Assembly (NCBI GenBank): GCA_965153455.1
Contig: OZ234495.1
Location: forward strand, 25,726,875-25,790,874
Origin: Sphagnum compactum
Taxonomy: Eukaryota; Bryophyta; Sphagnopsida; Sphagnales
Reading direction: 5' to 3'
Length of the DNA: 64,000 nt
Shown piece after piece: positions 37,210 through 48,871 of this stretch; within the stretch, counting starts at the first letter, position 1, and each line of letters begins with the position of its first letter. The position numbers were made by a program, and so were the translations under genes. The notes beneath the pieces are model-generated. The model saw only the letters and a program-made list of their open reading frames with translations, made no database searches and was not told where the DNA came from.

Positions 37210-38073
37210 TTACAAAATTTGTGGAAGGATGGGCAACTGGAGAAGGTGATGCAGCTTTTCCAACAAATGCAACAAGAGGGAATGATTCTTGACAAATTCA
37301 CTTTTGTTCAGCTGATTAAGGCATGTGCTGGTTTAGGCTCAAAGACAGTAGGCTTGTTCATGAACAGCTCATTCAAAGTGATTGTGAGTCTGATGTCTTT
37401 GTGTGCAATAGCCTGGTGGACATGTCTCCAAAATGTGGGAGCATTGGGGAGGCTTGGAGAATGTTCAAGAAGATGCCATCTCAAAATGTGGTCACTTGGA
37501 CTGCCATGATATTGGGACATGTGAAATGCAGCCAAGGGCAAAAGGCACTGGCACTATTTCCAAAAATTCAACATGAGGGTGCGCAACCCAACTTTGTTAC
37601 TTTTGTGCGGGTGCTGAATGCATGTACCAGCATGATTGCACTTGAAGAGGGCCGGTGTGCTCATTAGCAGATCATTCAAAGTGGTTTGGAGCAGATGTTT
37701 TTGTGTCCAATAGCTTGGTTGACATATGCAAAATGTGGGAGCATTGAGGATGCTAGGAGAGTGTTCAACAAGATGCCATCTCAAAATGTGGTCACTTGGA
37801 ATGCTATACTTGGAGGATGTGCCATGCATGCGTGTGGTAAGGAAGCTCTTAAACATTTTGAACAGATGTGTGAAGGTGTACATCCCAATGATATAACTTT
37901 TATTTGTCTTGGTACTCCTCTCTGGATAAGAAAAAATCTGTGGGTTTGTGAAGATTGCCACACTTCGACAAAGTTCATCTCAGCAATAGTTGGGAGAACA
38001 ATCATGGTGAAGGATGCCAATTGCTTTCATCACTTTGAAGATTGTTGTTTGCTGTTGCATGGACTACTGGTGA
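37210..38073 (+). pseudogene. PPR protein, DYW type, heavily deleted
   Basis: DYW-type PPR proteins are organelle RNA-editing factors. The copy retains about four PPR repeats, for example EKVMQLFQQMQQEGMILDKF, then KCGSIGEAWRMFKKMPSQNV, then TWTAMILGHVKCSQGQKA, then the E-like GGCAMHACGKEALKHF. A large deletion follows, jumping from DITFICL to GTPLWIRKN and the DYW-domain end CEDCHTSTKF ... DANCFHHFED. Lesions: a frame change near 37335; TAG at 37665 after EEGRCAH; a pair of compensating shifts around 37690-37730; loss of the HxE zinc region in the deletion; and a last shift before ATGGACTACTGGTGA (38059-38073), the M-D-Y-W-stop terminus. Intronless. Repetitive PPR copies of this style are common in ferns. 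Confidence 0.85.
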
Positions 38074-39550
38074 TGCCAGTAATATATCTTGTAAATCACT
38101 ATATCAAGTTCATTTTTTGGCAGTAGCATGTCTAGTCGTATTGTAACACAGTCATAAGTTCAACAGTGTTATCAGATGTGGTATCACTGAAAAGGTGGCC
38201 ATGGAGTGGCCAAACATGATGCAAAATTGACAGGAGACTTTTGGGTTTAGCAGGAAAGTTGGAGAGTTGTGCATTACTTTCAAACTCTTTCCAAAAAAGA
38301 AAGGGTTTTGTTCTTCTTGTCAGTTTGAGTGCAGGCAGAGTCATCTGACTGGAGGTGGAGGGAAGAATGTTCTACACAGTAAGGAACCTGCTCAACAGGT
38401 AAGCCTCCACCTTACAGAAGATGTTGTATGCTGGTCAAAGTCAGATGTCAATCAGGTAGTCCTGCATCATCAACTGAGTTGCAGTTTACAAACTTGAATT
38501 CCTTTTTCCCACATTATGCTTGTGTGAATCTGAATCTGAAACCCTAAACCCTTGTGCCTTGTTGTCAAGTTCAATTTTTGCAGGGATGCCCTAGCATATT
38601 CTATGATCAAATTTCTTCTATGATAATCTGTAGCCCTTTGGACCTTCTTGTCATTTTAATTATTGCAGAAATCTCTCATTGCTCCACATGGAACCTCTTC
38701 TGTATTACACCACTCCTAGGAGTGTTTTCTAAAGACCAACACCTTGCAGATCATTCTCACTGTTGGGTTAGAACAATTACGACCTCAAGACAAGCCTTTG
38801 GGTATGTGGATTTGCTATTTGGAATCTTGGCAATTGAGACAGTTTGCCTATTTGCACACTGGCATGTAGCATGGAGAAGATGGAAGAAATTCTTGTGTAA
38901 TGGCAATGACTTTGCTCATCAGTGGAGGTATGAGTTTGAGTGATCCAAGGGGAAGTTGAATAATTCAGGCATGGAGAGATTGCATTTTCATGGAAGATGG
39001 AATTGCAGGTACTTTGCAGCCAACAACAATGAAATACACTCAAGCACAATTGAACATATAGGTATTTTGACTTTGCTGACCCAGGTGGCTTGAGTGAATC
39101 TTCAGTCGACAGCCATAATAAATTCCACCAATTTGGGATGTAGGTTGTATTAAGTAGGTTATGTGTGTTAGAAGTGTTGTAAATGTTATGTTTGGACCTT
39201 GCAGTAGATACCTCTTGAAATGTTACTGCAGGGAGTTTTGCAATTCTTACTTGTTGAAGGTTTAGTAGATGTGAATGTTCAAATAGTCCCTACTCTAAAC
39301 CCTTGTGGGTACCAAGAGGAGTTCATCCATAGATTGAATAATAGTGGGCCTAGCTGTGTATGAGAAACTCCTCTCAGCAGGTGATTGGAAGGGCAGGACA
39401 TAATTAGAGCTTTGGGCAATAAGGGGCTTAAGAAAGTTGGTTGTGCAGATTAGGAATATAGGGAGGAAATGGGTCTGTGTGTGATGATGGCAGTGTTCAT
39501 ATATCTAATGGAGAATGTTGGGCTCACAATATTTGTGGCATTGTCTGCAG
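38074..39550. other. unassigned, moderately GC-balanced DNA between pseudogenes
   Basis: The base composition resembles gene-flanking or intronic DNA. The open frame at 38554-38943 contains SRQAFGYVDLLFG, faintly like the N-terminal GQVDLLDFIDW stretch of PITH proteins, which would fit an upstream exon of the next pseudogene, but this is weak. Confidence 0.35.
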
Positions 39551-40666
39551 GGTCATAGGGAGGATAATGGGTTGCATGTGGGAAGTGATGCCGATGAGCA
39601 GTTACTCCTCCACATCCCCTTTAATCAAGTGGTTAAGCTGCAATCTTTGATCATTAAAGGTCCAGCAGATGAAGGTTTATATCTTGAGTCCAACTCCATT
39701 TTTCCTATTGCAAAACCCTACATTTTTCATGCTAACAAAAGTACTAGTCCTTAATACATGTATATCCAAATTCTCTTGAATTTGACATGGGGACAAGAGG
39801 GGATGTCAGCAATGTTGTCCTAGCTTTCAAAGATTGGGCCTCTAGTCATGGCCACATGGTGCTACTATTGAAGTTAAGCTAGTTGAAGGTTGAAAATTAT
39901 GTCTTATATGGATATCTTGTGATGCGAGGTTCTGTGAATGGATTATGTTTACTAATCTCTGGTTTATGGAGCGTTTTTGAAGTTGGCCACCATTCTTATG
40001 TTGGGACTGCTACAAATCAATGTTGCACAATCTTGAAACCAGCTGGCGGTTTGGTTGCATGCCCAAGGATATTGAAGCTTTTTGCAAACTGACAGAGTAT
40101 GGTGTTCAGGTGATTGCTTTACTGAATCTATTGCTCTATACTCCTGACATAGGGACTTTTGCTTTAAAGGAGCAACCAAGGGATAGCTTAGGGTTTTGGT
40201 CATTTTTCATTCTCAAAAGTTTGCAGATTTGGAAGTTGCTATATTCAGGAAATGTTTTTATTCACTGCAAGTCATAACAGCTAATAAGTCTTTCTGCATT
40301 CTGAATGAAACATTCGATTCTCATGTGGAGTGTTATTCTAGCACTCTAGTAGGTAGTTCCTTGTTTATGATACCTTCATATGTGAAGTCAAATGATTCTG
40401 TACTTGGTTGTAGCAATGTTAATGACTTCCCCATCAATGATACAGTCACAGTTTCACTGGAACAACTTGAGGCATCCATATTTCTAGTAGCAACCTTCAG
40501 TCTTTGAGAACTGGGTGTTTATATGCATGTTCGAGTGAAACATCTGCTTCATTGGATGGTAGCTGCTCATCTGAAGTCACAAGCAGACTGCAAGCATTGA
40601 TGTCTGCTTTGTTTTTTTATAGGGAAAGCTTGTGCCACTTAAGTATGTTTACCAGAATGTGTGCAG
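39551..40666 (+). pseudogene. PITH-domain protein (TXNL1 C-terminal type), decayed
   Basis: PITH domains bind the proteasome in TXNL1; the plant stand-alone form is of unknown role. Exon A is 39551-39674 (acceptor [30 protein letters not shown] then [18 protein letters not shown], donor GTTTAT). Exon B lies near 40405-40472 (SNVNDFPINDTVTVSLEQLE) with GC in place of the GT donor and its 5' part unclear. Exon C is 40623-40666 (GKLVPLKYVYQNV, normal acceptor TTATAG and donor GTAACA). The block matching KTVKLFxNREHMGF is not found, and the C-terminal TIFIE part is unrecognisable, reduced at best to LTTFSDT. The kept introns show a non-processed copy. Confidence 0.7.
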
Positions 40667-40741
40667 GTAACATTTTACTGTGCTTGGATTATCTTTTTTA
40701 TTTAGGTATGCAAGATTGACCACATTTTCTGATACAAGATG

Positions 40742-41175
40742 GAGAAACACAGTGGACATGATTGGGTTGGATCAGTTCATCACCAAGAACACAACCTTGA
40801 CTGGTGAGAATGCAGTAGATGCTCACCCTATTCTGGCCATGAAGTTTTCTGTGTCTCCTATGGTGTGTGTTGCAGTGCATTGCAAGGTTGCATCTCATCT
40901 GCCTAAGCTTGTGGAAGGTCTCAAGAGGTTGGCCAAGTTGGACCCTATGGTTTCGTGTATGATCGAGGAGAGTGGGGAGCATATGAAATTGCAGGTGCTG
41001 GAGAGCTACACTTGGAAATTTTCTGAAGGATTTGCATGAGAATTTTATCCGAGGTGCTGAAATTATTGTCTCAGATGCTGTGGTTTCCTTCTGGGAGACT
41101 GCTAGAGAAATCATCCTGCACAGTGATCAGCAAGTCCTCTAAAAAGCAAAGCATGATCGCCTCTACATTATCACC
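40742..41175 (+). pseudogene. elongation factor 2 (EF-2) internal fragment
   Basis: EF-2 is the cytosolic translocation GTPase. The fragment covers the domain II-III and domain IV start: [20 protein letters not shown], then [10 protein letters not shown], then [20 protein letters not shown], then IEESGEH. One base change of frame after GEH leads to GAGELHLEI and the ENFIRGAEIIVSD segment in another frame, then a degenerate EKSSCTV and K(K)HDRLY. The GTP-binding domain and most of domains IV and V are absent. It starts directly after the last PITH trace, so two unrelated decayed genes are abutted. Confidence 0.85.
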
Positions 41176-42796
41176 TCTACTTAAACCTTTACATAAGTCA
41201 AACAATTCACTGAGCCCTCTAAATCCAACAACCCACAAACCTGGCAAATTATGTTGTGAGTGGGTACTGAAAAATTGCATGGCTAATAATGTGCACTTTA
41301 TTGGCTCTGTCTGTAAGGGAGAGACTATGGAAGCCTTAGAAATATGCCCATCTTTGTTAATGCCTCAGTACGAGAGTACTGCTGCAATTTTTAATCTGCT
41401 CTTTGCCCTGTTTTTTTCACCTTATCATGTTTTGCACCTTCAATGTTATGAGTACCAAGGGCCAGGTAACATGCCAGGTAGCATGTGCCAAGGGTCTTGT
41501 AGGATGTTACATACCCCCTAGCACCCCTAACATGCCCAAAACATGTCTAAAAAAACCAAGGTGAAAACAAATGGGGCAAATGGCAGACCTGGGGGAAAAG
41601 AATTACTGCGAGTACTGACTGCATTGACAACTATGGGCATATGTAATGTTAGGGCTATGGAAGCAATGTATTTTCATTTGGTCCTGGAGACCAAGCAATG
41701 TTCACCAGGTGTTCCTGTGACTTCCAAGTTAATTTTTTGGGGACTTCATGGAACATTTCTCATTTTAAGTATTGCTGGTTTGAATTTGCCATAAGGGGTA
41801 AAAGAGAGCCCTTAGGATGAAGACTCGTTTGATATATAACATGTTTAGTACAATCATGTCTTCAGTTTGTCCATAAGAGGACGCATTTGTTGGCAGGGTA
41901 ACTTAAATGATCTTTTAGGTTTTGAGATTCGTGTGGTCAATTGTAGTAAACATGTGAAGTATTTTGGGGGTTTTGCAAGAAGTTCCTGCGGTTTGCCTGT
42001 CAACAACTTGGGCTTAAAAAAATTTTATGACCAGTTTTTTCAAGTCGTGTATCCAATTTTTTGTATGCAGAAGCAAGCTCTCGCCATTGTAAAAAAGTTC
42101 CCACTGCAAGGACGTTCGAAGATTATATAAACAATCTTTTGCAAAAGCACCACCACAACTCTCCATTGCATTCTGTTGTGGGCAGAAACTCTCTCCATTG
42201 CAAAAGTTTCCACAGTTTGGTTTCTTCAACAGATTGTAATCTTCCTTCCACACTACTTTGTCTTCTTAATCAGACAAGAACCCTAATCCCGTTGAGCAAA
42301 AATGAGCACTGTCCACGTGAAGAAGCAGAGATGCTAGTAGCCTGCCTGCCTCACAAATACCCAGATTGCATCATCATCAGTTGAAGAAGAGAAGCCTGGA
42401 AAGTTGTGTATTTCCCAAAACAATCTATGATGTTGTGCTTGTTCAGTATGGTGCGTGGCTTTTTGCAGAGGTGGGCCCTGTTCGGTAGTGTTGGCTGCGT
42501 TGGGTACCAGTGAATTTGCTGTGGAAGAGTAGTGAGTGCGAGATTTCCAGATCCATACTCTCTCTTTTGGTTGAAGTGTAAAAGAATCAGAAGAATTCTA
42601 GACTGTCAGTTTTGCTGGTAGATCAGTTGGAAACTGGGTCCAAGTGCATGTGGATTGGGGGCCAACCGACATGCTTATCAGGCAAAGGCATCAGAGAGAG
42701 AGAGAGGGAGCTATTGTCGTGCTGTTGGGTAATGTTGTAGGCGGGGTTTACAGGTTTTTTGTCCGCTGAAAGCAAGCTCAATAACCATTGATAGAT
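41176..42796. other. unassigned DNA between EF-2 and DCC remnants
   Basis: Contains the dispersed repeat 41693-41786. Near 42080-42215 a word close to TTGCAATGGAGAG on the minus strand recurs three times. A 5'-UTR-like stretch with an ATG context (GAGCAAAAATGAGCACTG, about 42294-42311) opens a short frame without recognised similarity. Confidence 0.4.
41693..41786 (+). repeat. dispersed repeat, copy B (partner 22270-22365)
   Basis: Same ordered words as copy A (AATGTTCACCAGGTGTT, TTTTTTGGGGACTTCA, GGAACATTTCT), same strand, diverged. Confidence 0.55.
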
Positions 42797-44886
42797 ATGG
42801 CACCAACCATGAGCGTGATGAATCTAAAGATGCTGCAGGCCAGCACTCGCAGCAGCAAGCGGATAATTGCCCCCTTGCTGCACATCCAGCCCCCACCTTT
42901 GGTCTCTAATTGTGTTCAATCTACTTGTACTGCAATTGCAGCTCATCGGCAGAGGTGGCCTAAAATGATTTTCTCTGGATCATCATCTGCTCAATTCAGG
43001 CCATCAGGATTGACCTCTGAGAGAAAGTTTCCTTGTAAGTTTTTCTGAATTGTGGAAGTCATGTCAAGGGTAAGAAATTTTCAGAGTTGAGTGTTTTCCT
43101 GCATGCCTTGGAAGGAGGGTTTGGCTGTTTTTGAGGAGTCAAGGTTTTGCAGCTTTTCTTTCCTGTTGGGTTGATGGTGGAATTTTCCCTTTTTCTGGCA
43201 GCAATTGTGTGTAAGGCAGTGGGAGGAGTGGCAACAGAGACATTGGTGGATGTGGAAAAAGTTGAGAGCAGCAGAGAAACAAATGTGGATGCAGGGAAGG
43301 AACCAAGTGATAGCAACTGGAAGATCAAGATGCTGTATGATGGTGACTGTCCTCTTTGCATGCGCGAGGTTCATAGATCAAAAACTTTGTAAATTTCATT
43401 CACAGGAGCCTTGATTATAGAACCTCAAGACATGCAGAAATGTGGCGAATTCTCATCTTCTTCATCACATGGAAAATGAGAATGCTGCATGCAGAATTCT
43501 GGTTTCGTCCTTTTTTTCATTGAGTTCTGCAGGAAAGCTTCTATGGTTTGTGAACTTGACTGGATTGGAGGGTGGGATCATGGTTTCATCAGGTAAACAT
43601 GTTGAAGGAGAGAAACCAGACATATGGAACAATTGCATTTGTGAACATTGGCACTGACGATTATTCTCCAGAGCAGAACAATGGAATTGACTATGAGACG
43701 GTATCTCACCCAACTTTGTGACTTTGTCTGGTGGGCGTGTCAGTTGTTCAGTGAGAGAAATGAATGAAGTAGTAATAATGGCCATAGTTGGTGCTAATCT
43801 AAAATCCTGTGTATTGAGCAGGCAATGGGGCGCATCCATGCTATTCATCGAGATGGAACTGTGCTTACCAATGTTGCTGTATGCTCCCTTCCTGTTCAGC
43901 CATCTTGTTTTGTGTGAAAGCATGTGTTGGGTAGGATTCAGGTGCAGGGAATCAAGGCAGTCTCAAGGGAAAACAGAGGATTAGATTGTGCAAAGGCAGA
44001 TGAGAATAGCAATTTGAGCCTTTTGCATATTGCTCTCAACATATGAGCCTCTAGTGAAAGCGAGTTTGGTCTTCTTACTTCTCTTACTCATCCCTGATGA
44101 AACTGGCTCCAGGGTGAGGTGGGGGGACAGCAATTTATCCATAATTGAGCTTCTTGTCTTCCCATTGCTTCCAGAAATACAACAGAAACTCCAGACAAAG
44201 TTTTTATATAATGGTCTGCCTGAAATTTTGGGTGAAGGAATGTATACTTATCTACACCCACCATTGGGAGCTGATGAAGTCCATGGGTTAGGCGTGGCAG
44301 CTTGTTCCTGCTATGTTTTATGAAGGTGACTGTTTGACACTTTGTCAGTGACTCTCATGAGGTTATCACCAGACTCACAGTTGCATCTGGTGGGCATCAG
44401 ATGATTTTTGTATCTGGTGGTCACCAGGCCCAGTCACACCTGGTGGCCAGCATATAAGTACAGTATCTGGTTGTCCCTAGAGGCCCCAGATTCATTTCCT
44501 ATCTGATGGTGACCAGTTGTATTCTGGGCGAAGTACAGACTACCTGTTACAGGTGTTTCTCTCTCCTTTTTGTCTATATATCTTAAATCTTTCTGTCAAT
44601 GTGGTTAGGAAAGTGTGTACCATCTTGCTTGTCATAATATCAGGAACCCCTTTGAACCAGACACCAGTGATTATCTCAGATGGGGGTTGGCTGACCGTCT
44701 CTTGGTAGTACAGTATGCTCCCTTCATTGATTAGTGTGAGAGATCCCGCAAGATTCAATTCCGTAAATTTTAACCCGTGCAACTCTCTTAAAGCATGTGA
44801 ATGGAATCCATTTTGGTTTGTTTGTAGGACGTCCCCCACTGGCTGTTGTTTTGGAGAAGAGAAGACAAAAAAGGGTAATCATCTGA
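42797..44886 (+). pseudogene. DCC-family (DUF393) thiol-disulfide oxidoreductase, plastid-targeted type, partly decayed
   Basis: Exon 1 is 42797-43034 (79 codons plus 1 base, basic, Ser-rich, transit-peptide-like; donor GTAAGT). Exon 2 is 43202 to about 43371 (ends YDGDCPLCMRE with the Cys-x-x-Cys). Exon 3 is 43593-43700 (NMLKERNQTYGTIAFVNIG, then DDYSPEQNNGIDYET). Exon 4 is 43822-43878 (AMGRIHAIHRDGTVLTNVA). The last exon is 44828-44886 (GRPPLAVVLEKRR to TGA). Phases agree through exon 4. The middle part (FRRLYEEVGLGWVYA...VWAKYRL in relatives) is not found intact; only a trace like TYEPLVKA is seen near 44040-44060, without splice sites. So five exons look normal and one or two appear lost. 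It could be functional only if I have missed short exons. Confidence 0.65.
44361..44516. repeat. cluster of CTGGTGGYCACCAG-like dyads
   Basis: Within 156 bp, inside the last intron interval of the DCC copy: GGTTATCACCAG (44361), CTGGTGGGCATCAG (44387), CTGGTGGTCACCAG (44414), CCTGGTGGCCAG (44439) and CTGATGGTGACCAG (44503). Each is a near-palindrome; spacing is roughly 25-65 bp. Confidence 0.6.
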
Positions 44887-45554
44887 CCACAGCTTATATA
44901 CATCAGCAGTGTATTGACAGTCAGTCTCGAAATGCTGAATTTACACGCATTGTGCAATGTTGACCTTTGGCCTTTGTTTCAAGTTGGGATCTGCTCTACA
45001 CAGAAGTTAGCCATAAAAGCACATCTAGAGCTTTGGAGTAGAGCAGACAAAATGGTGGCAGTTGTTTTGGCTTGTCACAGCTGAGACCCTAATGAAGCAT
45101 TTGGAAAGTTTCTGATGCTAATGAAGCATTTCAAATGAATAGCTTCTGCATTCTGATGAAGGAAAAACATCACTGCATTTCTACTGTTGTTCCTTTTCAG
45201 AATTCTGTGTGAATATATTCCAATCTTTGGATATACAAAGCTTTATGGAATCTTTCGTTGTTTATGCTAGTGGTGGAGAAACATCACCTCAATGAAGTGT
45301 CCCAATTTTCCTTGGTGTTAAAGAGGGTGGTTGCTTTGATTGTTCCCTTGTGTGCAGGAGAAAGCTGAAGCATGTGATGCTGCTGAACGCTGCCGAATTG
45401 ATTGAGCTGTGACCATGATACCTCATTTCAACATCTGCAATGGAAATCATATCCAACTGCACGCCCATGCAACCACCCAATAAGCAATAAATTTTATGTC
45501 AAGATGTGAATTTTAAAAAAACTTTAAATGGGTTGACAAAAAGGTTCAAAATAC
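44887..45554. other. unassigned DNA where the P450 heme exon should be
   Basis: On the minus strand the C-terminal P450 exons (ExxR, PERF, FxxGxRxCxG) would be expected here. None is present on either strand. Confidence 0.5.
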
Positions 45555-47573
45555 CATTTTTTAGTTTGTGGAACATGTCAGCATCAATTGGATGATCTCT
45601 ATGTCCACATACTTCTATGACTTCTTCACGAGCACATTCTTGCCAAGTTGAGTGGGATGTCAACAACATCATAGTCCATGTTAGAAGAGTTGCTGTTCTA
45701 TCTTGTCCTGCCAAGAAAAAGGTTTTGCAATTATCTATTAATGATTGCATGCCAAAATGAACCTTTCCACCCTTGATAACAATTTCTTCCATTGCTGCAT
45801 TAAGCATGAGACCCAACAAGTCATTTCCATATGCATTATTGGCCCCTTTCATCATATTTTTCCTTGATTGAATAATTTCACCAAGAGACTTCGACACGGC
45901 AAGCTTGGTCAAAATTATTTTGATGTTTAATGGCATTGGAATGCTGTAAACACACATAACAACAAATTTAAGAATGTGACAACATATAGAAGATAGGAAT
46001 TTTTTGCAATTAAAATACTAATGAGCTTTTTAAATTATTATGGTGTCTGATTACACATCAACATGATCATATTGTTGATCAATGTTAGTCATTCAAATCC
46101 GTACAACCAAATGAAAGAATGCAATTATGCACAACATCCATCTCTAACCTAAGTTGGTCATGAGCAAAAGGTATGTTGGCATCAAGACAATAATGATTAG
46201 GAGGACTTGTATCCTGGTATAGTAGCAAATAGTTGTTTATTTCTTTGATTTGTAAAATTGACAAGTGCAAGTAGTTATTCGAACACTTTCTTTCCTTTTC
46301 TATGCAGTTTGTGCAATTATATCACTTCTCACATTTGTCATGTAATCACCCACTTCAAGTTCCACATGGCCGCCACTATCCCTCACTTTCTTTTCCCATT
46401 CATTTGCCATTGATGATGCACTCTTCACCATTTCTACTATCATCATCTGTGCATAATAAATAAGCCATCTTAGTATGTTGTAAATCATGAGGTCTATACC
46501 ACTACTGTCTCTATCTAGACTAGTTGACAACATACACTATTGCCAAGACACGCACTTTGCTACAAAATAGCCCTTTATATAGAACTTGTAGTTTGGGATT
46601 GGGTGAATGGATAACTTCAAGGATTTCATCAATTTACTCAATAGTATAAGTAAGTATAGATATTCTAAAAACAACTTGGAAAAAGGGTCATATTCTATGA
46701 TGTCTTTGTTTATGTGCTGGACCAGTTGTTTCTTGATGTTTTAGTTCAAAAGAAATTTGAAGTATTCTTTCAAGATATTTGTCAACTATATTTGAAGTGT
46801 TATACCTTGAGCTTTTCTTGATGAAAGGAAGGGTTCACAATTTGGAGATGGAGAGCCCATTCCTCGCCATCAGTTGTTAGCACCCCCTTTCCAACAAGTT
46901 CCCTTGCAAATCTAGTCAACATTTGAGACTTTTCGAACACATGAATCTTTGTCAAAACTTCTTTAATGAGATCAGGGTCTGTTATTGTGATCCTTGCCTC
47001 CCATCCAAACCACCACAAATAGCTTTTTCCTGGCATGAAAGATTCATGGTTTTTGTTCCCTGCTTAGTACCATCTTCATTGAGAGTTGTAGATTCACAAT
47101 CTCAGATCATTACCCCATACAATCACCAAGTTTGACTGGATGCTCTTTCCGAGACTTTCAAACAAACTTACAGAAATTACCTGCAATCCTCAGTCATTGC
47201 AAGACAAGGAGAAATGAAAAATGCCTAGTACAGTTTTGAGAGCTGATATTTGGAGCTTGAAGAAAACCCCACCATAAGCTTGGCAGTTCTGAATATGATA
47301 TGGGAGAATACGAGGTACAATATCATAGTCTCCAGTCTTCATATCCTTCTCTTCTGAAGCCTTCTGAAGCCTAATAACTTCAGGCATGTTTCCCACGAAC
47401 AAATGAGCAGAGGGCCCTTGCACGCCCTGCCTATTCATGATTCTCTTGAGCCTCATGGGAGTAATCAAGAACTTTTCCACCATCCCCACAAAAATGTAAG
47501 CAACCCATAGCACCAGCACCGTGAGCAGCGATGTCGAGAGTGTTGACCATGTCCGGTCCCCAAAATATTCCAT
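45555..47573 (-). pseudogene. cytochrome P450, CYP72 clan, lacking the heme-binding end
   Basis: A monooxygenase of the ER membrane in its intact form. Exon 1 is 47573-47273 (N-terminal membrane anchor LLTVLVLWVAYIFVGMV, then GPSAHLFVGNMPEV). Exon 2 is 47029-46806 (GKSYLWWFGWEARITITDPD, then EEWALHLQIVNPSFHQEKLK). These two join in phase. Exon 3 is 46446 to about 46307 (MMIVEMVKSASSMANEWEKK ... IIAQTA), with no proper donor. A degraded exon 4 lies around 46080-46270. Exon 5 is 45943-45555 (YGNDLLGLMLNAAMEE, I-helix FFLAGQDRTATLLTWTM). The sequence stops after DMFHKLKN: the K-helix ExxR, PERF and the Cys heme loop are absent. The protein could not bind heme. The closest family within the clan cannot be named by eye. 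Confidence 0.85.
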
Positions 47574-48871
47574 TGAATTATGCAAGTTATAATGATGAAC
47601 TTTCAAATGTAACTCTGCTGCAAACTCCCAATCTCTCCAATAGAGAAACGTGTGTGTAAGAAAAATCAGGAATACAAATTCAGAACACCAAATGAGGGAA
47701 AGGAAATAGTTACAATCAATCAACCCAAAGACATCCTCACGAGTATCCCAAGTAAGAGAATTTAAAACAGAGGGACAGAGTGTTTGCTATTGAATGATTT
47801 AAGTCCTGCAACAACTGACTATCTTGCTGTTGCAACAGAAATCACTAAGACTTCCAGAAAAGAAGTAGAGCTCAGTTAAAACACGTCATATTGATTTGAG
47901 AATCTTTCTACTCGGATTTTGTAGAAACGGAACCGAATTTGTGGAAAAAGGAGGAATCTTTCACATGGAATGCAATGATCTGAACAAATTGCAGTGCTAG
48001 AATGCCGGGATGGTATAAGTACGTCGTCTTTTAATTGATCACATAGATGAAATCAAGGAAGCACATAGGAATTGAAGGGACCCACATTAGTGAAAAAGTG
48101 TAAGCTTCTATTTGTTTGTTTGTTTGTTTGTTTTTGAAACTAGCCTAACGGGGAAATCCAGTGCAAAGAAAGGCAGAACACAAAGGCACCACAAGTCAAG
48201 GAAGCGCATAGGCTTTAACAGCTATAAAGCTTCAGCAACCTGTCACTTTTCAAACGAAACATAAAACCAACTCTTACTGAAAACATTTTCACACCAGCAC
48301 TCGTTTTAGGTCACGGCTAATGAAATCTCTGCAATCCCAATCTCTGTAACAAGTTACTTGTGAATTTAATTGAACGAAGGTTAATAATTAGCAATTGGGG
48401 CATGATTATAGCACCAGTGTAGTAGAATCACAACGTGGAAGACATCGCAGGTGTCGTGAGAAGCCGGAGATTGATCTTACAGAGAAGCGACAACAGCAGA
48501 GAAGTTTCAAACATTAATTTCCTGACAAGTTAGTTTGAGCAGATGTATCATATCACACAGTCCAACAACGGTAGAATCAGAGATGCAAATCTGGTTGCTG
48601 ATACAAAGATCGCCTTCTGCTCGTATTACTCCTAAGATCACACCACACTTGACTGCACATGCCACGCACATTCGTACTATCTAGCTACATGAGACAACAC
48701 TTTCCACGAGTTCGTACGACGTACTTTACTAAATCGAGTCTTGTGCTTAGATTGAAACTTCACGATCGGAATGCTACCGGAATGTTTCTGTATGAACTCG
48801 TATACTAATCCAACTCACACAGCTGAACGATACAAGTTTTTACTCTCGTCTTACAATTCAAAACTAGGAGC
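47574..48871. other. intergenic region between P450 and phosphoesterase copies
   Basis: No gene recognised. A (GTTT)n microsatellite lies at 48112-48135. The P450 5' flank and the phosphoesterase 3' UTR should lie here, both genes being on the minus strand. Confidence 0.5.
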
